DNA from: Siphonodentalium dalli
Taxonomy: Eukaryota > Mollusca > Scaphopoda > Gadilida > Siphonodentaliidae
Direction of reading: 5' to 3'
DNA: 64,000 bases
Assembly (NCBI GenBank): GCA_032622095.1
Contig: CP136066.1
Span: forward strand, 48,266,911-48,330,910
The notes under the pieces are model-generated. The model did not search any database, was not told the origin of the DNA, and was given only the letters and a program-made list of their open reading frames with translations. Positions 12,098 through 21,842 of this stretch are shown here, one piece after another. The stretch's first letter is position 1. Every line of letters begins with the position of its first letter. The position numbers were made by a program, and so were the translations under genes.

Positions 12098-13453
12098 CTG
12101 TGGATGAACATAACAAATGGTATAGACTCATATAGCACGTCAACTTGTTATGTACATTTATAAATGTTTCGAACTAATTAACGTGGCACCTAATGTCTAA
12201 GCCTCGAACTACAATTTAGTAACTGTAACACATGTCATGCTCATTTATAAGCCGTGTTACCTGCTGTAAGAACGGACATCTATCCGTATAGAGACCCTGC
12301 TAATGTATGTATAATATTTCTAACTTCAAGATCAACAAGTATGTTACAAGTCATGACCAGTCCGTATATACGAATTACATGTTCTCAGATCGTCATAACG
12401 AACCAAAGCCGGACGCTTTGGGTCGTATAGACTATATCTGATTTTGTGACGTCACCAATTATTATATAATACGACACTGCTGTTTTGAATTTTTTCGAGC
12501 ATTTTTGTCGCAGAGTAGATTGATGGGCTTAAAGCTTTATTGTCGTAATCTGAAATAAACGTGTGCATCTTTCAATGGCCGGCGTTCCAAAATGAGGGGA
12601 GTTACTATCGGAATTAATTATGCACAGTGAAGTTCATTCGTAGCCGCGTTTTACATTTTATTGAGAACATAATTATAACATATTATGGACTGTCAAATAT
12701 TTGCATTGGAGTTGCCTAAAATATAAATGTCGCGTGCAACGGGAAAATCTCAATCACTCTGGTTGGGCTGGGGACAATACTGAATCGAAATCGAAATTCG
12801 TGATGCAAGCAAACGTTATTATATCGCGTTTAAATTATCCTAATATTACATAGTACATACGTGAATCTGATAATCCTCAGATATCCTTTTGTTTTCATGA
12901 AACACATACTTATGAACAAAGCAGAAGATACATTCAAGTTATCTCAAATTCGGTCAATGGTGAAAGCTACATGATGACGTTGTTCGTCGAGTTTCGTTGA
13001 AAACTACATGATGACATTTTATGAATGAAATGAACATTGATGAAATCGACAAGCTACTTCGTATAGTGCACATTTCAATCGGATTGCGCACACAGCATCA
13101 ATAGTATAACTGTTAATTTCAGTAAAATACTCCCCTCTAGACAACAACCAACAGTCTTGACTTTTGGATACTTTCAGTTTGATGTTGGTCGTTTATATTC
13201 TCTAATAATTTGTACAAAAGGAATGGTTTTTAAAAGTTTTTTTATTTAGGTTTTAAGTCCGAGTCGGGGAGCTCGTAGTCTGTTTGCATTGTGAATCTCT
13301 GATTTCTCACATGCCTTTATGTATGGTATGATTGACCTAATTTATACACCAAATTGCTATAGGACCCACTCTGTCTATGAACCCTTGTGCATGTATGGAG
13401 TGTAATATATCATAATCACACCACGATCTAAGGTCTAAGTTAATCTTATTTGA
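12098..13453. other. Part of intron 1 of the PAN-WSC gene
   Basis: AT-rich intronic sequence between exon 2 and the Polinton-like element. No repeat or exon recognised. Confidence 0.4.
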
Positions 13454-13615
13454 TGGGATGATGATACAGGGCCCAGTTGGTGTAACGATAACTCTATCCG
13501 AAGTACACGACCTACATTCTCTGCAGGCCCCCTGTTTGGGGCCAGTCTAGACAGTTTGACCTATATTCTCCACCCACGCATTGCATCATGGTCTATTTGT
13601 ATACCGGTTGGGCAT

Positions 13616-13702
13616 GTCCAAAAAATTTCAAAAACTTCAAAAACTTCAAAAATTTCAAAAACTTCAAAAAGTTCAAATATTTCAAAAATTTCAAAAAATT
13701 AG
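13616..13702. repeat. Subterminal ttcaaaaac reiterations, left end of the element
   Basis: About eight imperfect copies of 'ttcaaaaac/ttcaaaaat' directly inside the left TIR. The complementary array (gaagtttttgaaatttt) lies at about 16195-16335 inside the right TIR. Confidence 0.8.
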
Positions 13703-13725
13703 CGCGGCGGCAGTGAGGGGTGAGG

Positions 13726-13833
13726 GGGCCTAAATTACCTAAGAACAATAACTCCACAACAGCAGCCACAACAACAACAGCATCATCAGCCGCCGCATAC
13801 GCCGCCGCCGCAACAACAACAGCAACAACAACA

Positions 13834-13866
<33 letters not shown>

Positions 13867-13963
13867 GCAACAACAACAACAACAACAACAACTGTTTGGT
13901 GACAATCAGATGCGGGATGTGACCTGTAGATGGGAGCCATCGATTTTGAACGATTTTCGATGA
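13726..13963 (+). pseudogene. Remnant poly-Q/P ORF inside the element
   Basis: In one frame this reads TITPQQQPQQQQHHQPPHTP, a run of about 28 further glutamines, then LFGDNQMRDVTCRWEPSI and a stop (13961-13963). A TGA stop lies just upstream and there is no ATG before the glutamine tract. The poly-Q/H composition resembles the tract in the neighbouring ATPase ORF. It is probably the C-terminal remnant of another element gene or an exon; function unknown. CAA/CAG slippage alone could also create the tract, but the unique tail argues for a former protein. Confidence 0.4.
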
Positions 13964-14247
13964 AAAACATGGCCACCGAACTTGAAAAGATACAATAGCA
14001 GTCATTGGTCAATTTATCCACGGTGTCAGCTCAGTACACAATGGATTTCGTCATGTCACCAGGTTACACATAGCTATATAATAGAGTGTGCATATTGAAA
14101 TCACTCATAATTGCATTGACATTTGGATAGGTAGGTTGTATTGTAGCCAATGTGAATAATTTGTATCCAGTCCAAACAACACGAAGAGACGTTGTGAATG
14201 ACAGCCTGAACTAGTGAACTAGTCCACCACTTTCCCTTGTTTATGTT

Positions 14248-14258
14248 CTATATAAATA
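14248..14258 (+). promoter_or_regulatory. TATA box upstream of the ATPase ORF
   Basis: The sequence ctatataaata lies about 40-48 nt before the ATG at 14297, in a position suited to a TATA box with a very short 5' leader. No other start-site evidence. Confidence 0.5.
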
Positions 14259-14296
14259 TAGGTGCATAGAAGAACGCTCACTGATTATATAGGAAA

Positions 14297-15556
14297 ATGA
14301 AGTATAAGTGTGAAGAGTGCTTAAGTGCCTATGCTTGGCAAGATAGTTTGAAGCGTCATATCAAAGTTAAATACACGCCTTCAGAACAACAACAACAACA
14401 GCATCATCATCAGCCACAACAACAACAACAGCAACAACAGCAGCAGCATCATCAGCAACAACAACAACAACAACAACATCCACAACAACAACAACAGCAG
14501 CAGCATCATCAGCAACAACAACAACAACCACAACAACAACAACAACAAAGCGACATAACATCCTGCTTTGATGATCCAATGGCTAATATCCAGGAAGATT
14601 TTATTTTCAAGCATCCATTCACGGCATGCGTAAGTGGACCGACATCTAGTGGGAAGACGTACTTCGTGAAAACCTTGCTACAAAAGTCTGCCTCAAAAAT
14701 ATCACCCGCACCTGACAGAATAATGTGGTTTTATAAATATTGGCAGCCCCTATATGATGACATAAAGTATACCGTCACCCCTCAGGTCAACTTTATACGG
14801 GGAATACCAGCAAACTTGGATTCTCTTATCAACCCCCAGTATAAAAATCTAGTCATACTCGATGACTTGATGCAAACTTCATCAAAAGACCAGAGAGTTA
14901 ATGATTTACATTCCGAAGGAAGTCACCATTTGAACTTATCTTTGATAAGTTTGAACCAGAATTTCTACTACAACAAAGATCCGACGCAACGACGAAATTG
15001 TCAATATTTGGTATTGTTCAATAACCCTATTGACAAGGGTTTAATTTCAACAATATCAAGACAGATGTATCCTGAATGCCCTCAGCGTATGATGCGAGAG
15101 TTTTCGGAAGCGACGAGTGAACCGTACGGTTACCTACTGGTGGATTTAAAAGCCGCAACCCCGGACACATTACGGCTGCGACAGAATGTGCTAAAAGATG
15201 ACACGAACCAACATATGGGTGAATGGAATGGCATGAAATATAATCTCCATAAGGACAGCGAGCACCCAGATAAACAGAATGTGGTGAAATGTGATGACAA
15301 CAATAGCCCGGATCAACGGAATGAGATGAAATATGATGACAGAGATCTCCCTGGTCAACGGGAGGGCATGACATATAATTATATTGTGCCCCAGGGTCAA
15401 CATAATGGCTATACTAAGGACATTAGGACACCTGGTGAGATCAATGAAATTAATAAAGAAAACCATCAAAACATAGGCATTCGAATAGACATGTCGAATC
15501 TTGCAATGACTGCGGGCTTTTGTTCGAAGATCAGCATGATGTCCAGAGACACGTAA
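14297..15556 (+). CDS. Zinc finger-polyQ-A32-like packaging ATPase of the Polinton-like element
   Basis: 419 aa. Residues 5-26 form a zinc-finger-like unit (C5-x2-C8-x12-H21) whose fourth ligand position is Tyr26. Residues 31-84 are a Gln/His tract. Residues 104-295 are an ATPase of the FtsK-HerA/A32 type: Walker A GPTSSGKT (114-121), Walker B LVILDD (185-190), the SLNQNFY polar motif (218-224), an arginine pair at 232-233, and LFNNPID (240-246). In Polintons, adintoviruses and large DNA viruses this enzyme drives genome packaging into capsids. Here it is the only replication/morphogenesis gene left. Residues about 305-390 contain degenerate reiterations around 'PDQRNEMKYDD' and 'PGQREGMTYN'. 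The core is uninterrupted. The ORF overlaps the next gene by about 90 nt in another frame, and its own last ~25 residues may be out of the ancestral frame. Confidence 0.85.
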   Translation: MKYKCEECLSAYAWQDSLKRHIKVKYTPSEQQQQQHHHQPQQQQQQQQQQHHQQQQQQQQHPQQQQQQQHHQQQQQQPQQQQQQSDITSCFDDPMANIQEDFIFKHPFTACVSGPTSSGKTYFVKTLLQKSASKISPAPDRIMWFYKYWQPLYDDIKYTVTPQVNFIRGIPANLDSLINPQYKNLVILDDLMQTSSKDQRVNDLHSEGSHHLNLSLISLNQNFYYNKDPTQRRNCQYLVLFNNPIDKGLISTISRQMYPECPQRMMREFSEATSEPYGYLLVDLKAATPDTLRLRQNVLKDDTNQHMGEWNGMKYNLHKDSEHPDKQNVVKCDDNNSPDQRNEMKYDDRDLPGQREGMTYNYIVPQGQHNGYTKDIRTPGEINEINKENHQNIGIRIDMSNLAMTAGFCSKISMMSRDT

Positions 15557-16044
15557 AAAACTGGTGTCAAGAAAATAAGTTAAAACGAAAATTAACTGAG
15601 GACATGGATGATAGTCAGAATAAGAAAATTAAATCGAATGAAGATGAATACTTCAAAAGTTTGTGTGATGAGAGTAGAGATAAAGCACAAGAAGCATGGA
15701 GTGATAACGTGGAAACGTATATGGAAAATGGCTCGACAGAAAAAGAGGCAAAAGTACAAGCTGACAAGGACCTTAAAAGTACAGATCTTAAAACTGAAGG
15801 CATGAGGCTATTTATGAATGTTTATGCTTGGACAATAATAAAGAATATGTGGCTGCGCAATGGGACTCTGCACAACAGTGTCATGGATAAAGTGGACAAA
15901 TATATGAAGAATGGTTTTGAAGATCGTGATGCAGTGAAAATGTCAATATTAAAGTACAGACCATTGCTAGAAAAGTTCATGGACGAAGCAAATGACACAT
16001 CTGACGAAAGTGATGACAATTCGGACGAAAGTGACAGTGAATAG
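15464..16044 (+). CDS. Zinc-finger protein of the element, acidic C-terminus
   Basis: The frame is open from just after a TAA at about 15461 to the TAG at 16042-16044. There is no good ATG at its beginning. It opens with SNRHVESCNDCGLLFEDQ and HDVQRHVKNWCQ, a clear C-x2-C-x12-H-x4-C finger. A lysine-rich stretch (NKLKRK) and a long charged helical region follow, ending in a Ser/Asp/Glu tail (DESDDNSDESDSE). The finger lies upstream of any internal ATG, so translation must enter by frameshift, splicing or fusion with the ATPase ORF. A frame-disrupting mutation joining two formerly continuous parts is equally possible. Likely DNA- or nucleoprotein-binding; this is inference from the finger. Confidence 0.6.
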
Positions 16045-16502
16045 TTAATATAATAAATTGTAGTATGTACCACATGTCATGTTATTTTTCTCTTTTTTTC
16101 CCTTGCTCACTTGCTCTTTTCGGTGGCGCTCACCACCGTACCCCCAGAGCTTTCCGCTGAATGGCAACAAGCCATATTTTCGACTAAATCCTAAATTTTG
16201 TTTAATTTTTGAAGTTTTTGGAAAATTTGATTTTTTTTGAAGTTTTTTGAAATTTGTGAAATTTGTGAAGTTTTTGAAATTTTTTGAAATTTTTTGTGGA
16301 AGTGTTTGAAGTTTTTTAAGTTTTTTGGACATGCCCAACCGGTATACAAATAGACCATGATGCAATGCGTGGGCGGAGAATATAGGTCAAACTCTCTAGA
16401 CTGGCCCCAAACAGGGGGCCTGCAGAGAATGTAGGTCGTGTACTTCGGATAGAGTTATCGTTCCTGAAATGACACCAGCTGGGCCCTGTATCATCAATGG
16501 GA

Positions 16503-18280
16503 ATATATATGCATCTGTGAAGTTATTTTATGGGATTAATAAAGACACAGATATATCCTCACCCCTGGTCAACTGGTCCTGCAGAAGTGATATGATGTTG
16601 GTGGGTCCTGCTGTTTTGCTATGATGTGATTAGTACAAAGCGATGCTGGTGACCGCGTGCGCGTTCCGCATCGTGTTTACATCGAATATACTCAATTACA
16701 ACATAAATGATCCACTGCTGTATCAGGTATGTGTGCAGTTACGACGGAGGGCGACAAACTTCATTCTATGGTGAATGTTTAACTTCAGCATATATGTTCC
16801 CTCTGTATTTTGGAATAATACATGTTCAATATCCCATTTTCATCGTGTTGTCTTTCGTATAACAATGTGAGACAGGTATTTCACTACCTTCAATGTCGAT
16901 CAACAGCCCATTCCTGTTCCTCATAATAAAGTATCAACATCGATACACAAACAACAAAGCCAACCCGATCATCACACTTTCAGGACCCGGCAATCGGAAC
17001 GGATATGAACACCGTACTAATATAGAATGAACTGTCGAATCAACAAACAATGACCCTCTCGCAACGAAATAAACTGTATGAGAACCATTTCAGATAACAC
17101 GCCTGATTGATCCAGACAAAAAAGTTAATTTAAAGATAAATTCTTATTTCAGCTTAGTTAGTAGATGCGCATACCAATACAATGCGGATGCACATGCCAG
17201 CTAATAGACATGGACGTCTACATTGCAAGCACGTTTGCCCAAACAATACCAACGCATGTGCTCTTGGAACAATCATAGCTGCCACAAATTGTCCATGTTC
17301 AAATTGCCATTGATCCAAACAGGGACGCCCGTAGCACAGTATATCGAGTGAGTGAACACTTCTGGATCATTTGGCCACCTGTCCTTATTAGCAACGTGCA
17401 TGGATTGCGCTATGGCAATCTTATAGCTGTTCGGAGGTCATGTTGCTGGAAGATACTAATATGGTGTTCACCGGTGAACACATTGATGGTATACAAATAT
17501 TAGCGTAGCAGCTGAAATGAGTATGTCAAAAGACCAACTTTAATGAATGGGGTGATAAACTGAGTTCATATTTTACCTGAAACTTTATATTGCAAATTTC
17601 CAACATGCAGGTATGACAGTTCCGTACATCTGGTAAATTACACAACTTTGGTGAGTATACGTGAACTAATTTCGTACCAATTGCTGACGCAATATATTAT
17701 TATGGTCTGCACGATATGTGAATTCCATCTGTCGAGTAGTATTGTATTTACAGTGATGTTGGTACGCATTTAAATGCATCATACTGGAAACCAACATGAC
17801 CATTATAGTAGTGTACTTGGGACAAATGGGGCTTCCAAAAGTATCGAAAATCAATTTGTTATTATGGTGATTAGAGTTTATAGTTTAATTCTTAGTTGTC
17901 CTAAATGACAAATTTTTCGGAACATGGGACAACCTTGCCCTAAAATAGAGTTAAGGTCTGAACTGTCATTTGCATGTTCAACAACAAATATTTAGTTCTA
18001 TTTTGCTCTAAGTGCTAAATTTCGCACCCTAGGTCTACATTTCTCAAAATTTAAGAGATATAACAGTCTTATGCGGATTCGTCTTGATATTTATTAATAG
18101 CTAAGACATTACGGAAGCCAACGATGTGAAGTTTTCCACTGTAAACCATATAGTTCATTCGTGATTTTGAAAATCGATTTACTTAAAATCATAAAAAGTG
18201 CACTTAGGACAGATTGGAACTCAGGTCGCGAGTTGTCACCCTTGTTTTCGTGAGATCCGGGGATTTGTCGACGCTCTCGA
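16503..18280. other. Intron 1 of the PAN-WSC gene, nothing recognised
   Basis: No repeat family, exon or RNA gene was recognised over this stretch. Confidence 0.4.
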
Positions 18281-18312
18281 CCTGGAATGTCACCCTCGGG
18301 TGACATTCCAGG
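18281..18312. repeat. Perfect short hairpin
   Basis: CCTGGAATGTCACCC, 2-nt loop, then its exact reverse complement GGGTGACATTCCAGG. Flanking tcga/tctcga extends the symmetry imperfectly. It does not belong to any other repeat seen here. Confidence 0.8.
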
Positions 18313-18558
18313 TCTCGATTATAGCATGTGCACATTGTTAATAAAAGACTGACCATTGGCCGTGTATCTTTTCCTTGTGTCTGCTTGTGTCGGAAAATTT
18401 GAAATTGTCTTCGGTGTTTTTGTTTCAGAACTTCTGCAGTGCTTGATAAACATGTATTTACAATTCATTCCTGTCCAACTAGTAACATAACACAATTGAT
18501 GGATATACTCTCGTCAAATATCGAACCTTTTTGCGTTCACACCAATACCAACTGAATA

Positions 18559-19026
18559 TGTGACCCGCCATATCAAATCCAGTCGGAAGTCGGGATTTTT
18601 TTTACCCTGTGCCAATGCATTCTCTTATATATGCGAGTCGACCATAGGTCGCCTCGCATATATAAGAGAATGCATTGGCCTAACAATTTTTTATCATTTG
18701 TTTTAAATAAATGTTTCTGACAATTTTTAGGACATAAAATAAAAAAAACATCCATTACCCTGCAGGGAGCCCCACACACACAATGTATATTGAAGCATAT
18801 AGAAGAGTGTCGTCTGCTCATGTTTGTCTGGGGCTCTGTATGGGTGAAATTATAAAATTGTTAAAGAATACAAGAAAAAATTATTAAATTTGTAAAAAAT
18901 TGTTAGGCCAATGCATTCTTTTATATATGCGAGGCGACCTATGGTCGACTCGCATATATAAGAGAATGCATTGGCACAGGGTAAAAAAATCCCGACTTAC
19001 GACTGGATTTGATATGGCGGGTCACA
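18559..19026. mobile_element. TA-flanked MITE containing the same twin hairpins as the piggyBac-like family
   Basis: Ends TGTGACCCGCCATATCAAAT and its inverted copy (atttgatatggcgggtcaca) with TA on both sides. The inverted repeat continues through ccagtcg, aagtcgggatttttt and accctgtgcc. The two internal hairpins (about 18614-18679 and 18906-18974) are near-identical to those of the TTAA-flanked family, yet the outer ends are unrelated. It is therefore a chimeric or nested structure. Lies in intron 1. Confidence 0.8.
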
Positions 19027-19065
19027 TATGGTGTGCGATGATTAGATCTCTCTGGTAGTACCTTA

Positions 19066-19601
19066 CTCGTATTTAAATTCGCTCAGTTTTGAATTCGCGC
19101 ACTTAAAATTCGCACACCTAGCTGCGCGAATTCAAAACTGACAAATATATGTTCGTGATATTTACATATATCTTGAAGCTGATGAAAGTTTCAGTTCTTA
19201 GTCATTGCTGGTGATAGTATATGTGTATATTAAACACAATCGCGGCGGATTTACATCGTGTTGAATATAAACTAGTAACCGCATACATCATAGTTTTGTG
19301 GAATACTAGTAGTTCTTATACAAGCATTTCAACAATGTATTTGTTACAATGATTTGTCGCTTGGTATTATGAGCAATGGTTTTGATAGTGGTTGGCCAAA
19401 TGTAAATATATGTATACATGTATAGGCGTTATTGTCTATTCAGCCGTTCATAATATATGTAAATTCAGCAACTTAGCCTCTTGTATTTCATATGGACTGC
19501 GGTTTAGATTAAACTTGGGAGTCGTACTATTTTTCGCACATTTTTAAATTCGCGCACCATTGGGTGCGCGAAAAATAGTACTGCTCGAATTTAAATACGA
19601 G
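19066..19601. mobile_element. TA-flanked MITE, CTCGTATTTAAATTCG ends
   Basis: Left end CTCGTATTTAAATTCG, right end its exact complement, with TA at 19064-19065 and 19602-19603. Both subterminal zones hold further palindromes built on gaattcgcgca / tgcgcgaattc. No ORF. Confidence 0.8.
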
Positions 19602-19934
19602 TAATGTATGTACAAGAACATGTACAATATTACTAAGTTCAACAGAAGTGCAACAGATCAACATGAACCAATAAGCCATGTTTTGTATGTCTACACAGAG
19701 ATGTCACCCATGCACTCAAATTTAATACGTAGCTTCGTTATCGGTCTTTCAAAAGCGTGTCTATTACCCGTAGTTCAACCTCTTTTTGGCAAAACATGAC
19801 AAACGTGGAACCAAATGCGAGTGTGATATTTGTTATTCGCCCCTCGGTGTATTCTGGTGTAGAAATTATGGTATCGCATGGGTGCATGGTCGTTTTATTT
19901 ATAGAAACGGGATTTTTTGGTACACAGTAAACGT

Positions 19935-20335
19935 TGTAGTGCGACGCCGAATTCGACAATTTGCAGTAGGTCCCGTATTTGCGGAGGTCCATTTGCGGAA
20001 ATGTCGAATTCGCTGCGATCCATTAAAATTGTAGAAATGTGTTGATTTTAATGAGGGAACGGGTGTGTATATCTCAATTGATACGTATTTTAAAGAGGTT
20101 AGTCGGATACAGCCGAGTCAACCACCGGTTCGTTAATTATGTGCTGATCGGTGTGACAATTTGCAATATGTCTCTCTTTGTGGAGATTAATTTGACCAGG
20201 TCCACGAATTCGCGGAGGTCCCTTAATGGTCGAAATAGGTTTATTATAATGAGTGAACGGGTGCGTATATGTCAATTGATACGTATTTTAAACAAAGAAC
20301 GACACGAGCATAATAATATTGGGTTGTTCTATCAA
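19935..20335 (+). repeat. Dispersed repeat, 'gcggaggtcc...aatgagggaac' family
   Basis: Two adjacent copies (about 19950-20090 and 20160-20310) share 'gcggaggtcc', 'ttttaatgagggaacgggtg' and 'tcaattgatacgtattttaa'. A third copy is at 49130-49320. In the 49.1-kb locus the family is followed by the 75-bp repeat, as it loosely is here. Confidence 0.7.
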
Positions 20336-20339
20336 TTAT

Positions 20340-20340
<1 letters not shown>

Positions 20341-20371
<31 letters not shown>
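20341..20371 (+). repeat. (CAT)n microsatellite
   Basis: Ten consecutive cat triplets. Confidence 0.95.
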
Positions 20372-20455
20372 AATACGGAACAAGTCTTGCGACGTTTCGT
20401 CCCAATAACATTATTTGCAATGTTCGATATTTTCTTGTGAGTCACTTGAACATAT

Positions 20456-21052
20456 TAATTGCCGTTGAACTCGTATTTTATATAATAGAAGAATGAGTCT
20501 ATGTATATTTTGAATCTATCGAGTGTTGGAGCCTCAACAGCGAAGTCTGGCAAAGAGTTCCATCTATTTACCACCCTCTGCATGCGTGAAGAAATAATTT
20601 CCTATGCCATTGTTAACAGTGCGCATCTGTAGCTTTTTATTATGTTCGCTTGTTCTTATTGATGAATTTCTTTCTAATATGTCACAGGTATTGATATTGT
20701 AATGATCATTAAACAGTTTATATACCTCGATTACATCTCCTCTAAACATTCGATATTTTACAGACATCAGATTGAGTCTTATCATTCGGTCTCGGTAGCA
20801 TAGAGTTTTGATTTGACGAACTAGTTTCGTTGCTTTTCTTTGTATTTCTCTGACACAATGCTTTGACATTTGTGATGTGGGGTCCATGCAGAGTTACAGT
20901 ATTCGATGATAGGTCTGACCATGCTTATGTAGAGCGATCGGAAAGTGTCGATGTCCAAGTTCGTAAAAGTTCTATCGACTATGCCGATGATTTGAGAAGC
21001 CTTATTGTTTTAGGATATTGTAGGAAGGCTAATCTGGCCATATCAAATTGAG
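20456..21052 (-). pseudogene. Non-LTR retrotransposon RT C-terminal relic (CR1/Jockey-like)
   Basis: Three successive frames on the - strand together resemble the end of a LINE ORF2. Segment 1 (about 21041-20877) has DIDTFRSLYISMVRPIIEYC and NSAW. Segment 2 (20887-20564) has VREIQRKATKLVRQIKTLCY and RLNLMSVKYRMFRGDVIEVY, then NYFF. Segment 3 (to the stop at 20456) has RVVNRWNSLPDFAVEAPT. These are the thumb and tail motifs of CR1/Jockey-class reverse transcriptases. At least two frameshifts separate them, and the polymerase core is absent. A dead 5'-truncated copy within intron 1. Confidence 0.8.
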
Positions 21053-21317
21053 CTATAGCGATGTGATATCTCACAGGGAAACAAATTTCGGGTTTTCGCG
21101 GGGGTGCGTATTCGCTGGATTGATAATTGCAATATGTAACCATTATGACAGCGTTAATTGGTTTCGATGTTTTGATATGAACAATGGCTGGGCCACTGTT
21201 GAAGATGTTATGGTGGGAACAGAATGCCTCCGATTTTTGATCCGCATTTAGAGGCTTTCTGGTTTGGTGAATGAGAAACCTGCAGTAATAAGCCGTAGTT
21301 TTTTGTAATTTATATTT

Positions 21318-21395
21318 TTTTTATAATTTATATTTATGCCTAATAATATGATCTTGAGGGCGTTACCATTTCTGACTATGGTTTTCTTGTATGAT
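21318..21395 (+). repeat. About 75-bp dispersed repeat (aatatgatcttggtggcgtt family)
   Basis: tatttatgcctaataatatg, atcttgagggcgttacc, atttctgactatggttttct. Ends about 10 bp from the splice donor of exon 1 of the PAN-WSC gene. Confidence 0.8.
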
Positions 21396-21409
21396 ATGAT
21401 AACGCTCAC

Positions 21410-21674
21410 CTTTCTCGAACACAGCTGCGCCAGTATCCCGTGTATAGAGCTCACGTTCGCTAACGTGGCAACGTGGCGAGTTGTATGAGAACCTCCGACA
21501 TCCGGGTATGTTGAGGCAGTACACAGCACAGTCATCTCTCGATGATGCTGTAACAACCACAAGGTTTGGGCACTGCAAATCCGGACCAACACTCGATGTG
21601 ACCATTTCATGTATTCTAAAAAATTCCGCATTCGCTCGTAATGCGAACATGATCATGACACACAGTGATCCCAT
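21410..21674 (-). CDS. PAN-WSC secreted protein, exon 1 (signal peptide and PAN/apple-like domain)
   Basis: First coding exon of a 3-exon, 189-residue protein. Met1 (21674) begins a signal peptide with core LCVMIMFAL and an ANA cleavage motif (about residues 14-16). An in-frame ATG at 21716 would add 14 residues (MRMLANRVLKPSIT); the downstream start gives the more compact signal. Residues 35-88 look like a PAN/apple module: cysteines 35, 49, 53, 59 and 69, with the typical DCAVYCLNIPGCRRFSYN order. PAN/apple domains bind protein or carbohydrate outside the cell. The donor (g|gtgagc, 21404-21409) is phase 1 and joins G+AA of exon 2. Total coding length is 265+138+167 nt, an exact multiple of three. 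Intron 1 is 9.3 kb, intron 2 is 2.4 kb. Confidence 0.85.
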
Positions 21675-21842
21675 GGTGATTGAAGGCTTCAAGACACGAT
21701 TGGCAAGCATCCTCATAACATCCACTGGTTCTAGACAATATGATAAAGTGAAACCTTGGTCAAAAGAGAAATACAAATCGTTCCCCAGAAATTATATCAG
21801 GTTTTACAATGTTGCTATCTATATCAAACCGATGCAATGTTA

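Larger units (their letters stand above)
13460..16496 (+). mobile_element. Polinton/adintovirus-like mini-element with 6-bp TSD
   Basis: A 3,037-bp unit with terminal inverted repeats of about 160 bp. Both ends start TGATGATACAGGGCCCAG, so the element reads TG...CA. It is flanked by a perfect 6-bp direct repeat ATGGGA (13454-13459 and 16497-16502). TG/CA ends with a 6-bp duplication are what a retroviral-type integrase leaves; Polintons/Mavericks make 6-bp duplications. It carries an A32-type ATPase ORF and a zinc-finger ORF, but no integrase, protein-primed polymerase, protease or capsid gene, so it is probably mobilised in trans or dead. The left TIR lacks about 9 bp (tttcaggaa region) present in the right one. 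Immediately inside both TIRs lie AT-rich ttcaaaaactt reiterations. It sits antisense in intron 1 of the PAN-WSC gene. Confidence 0.85.

Noticed and set aside
13593-14021. Valine/leucine/alanine-rich frames opposite the CAA/CAG tracts
   Set aside because: Antisense reading of trinucleotide repeats; the same applies to 14367-14614 opposite the ATPase poly-Q.
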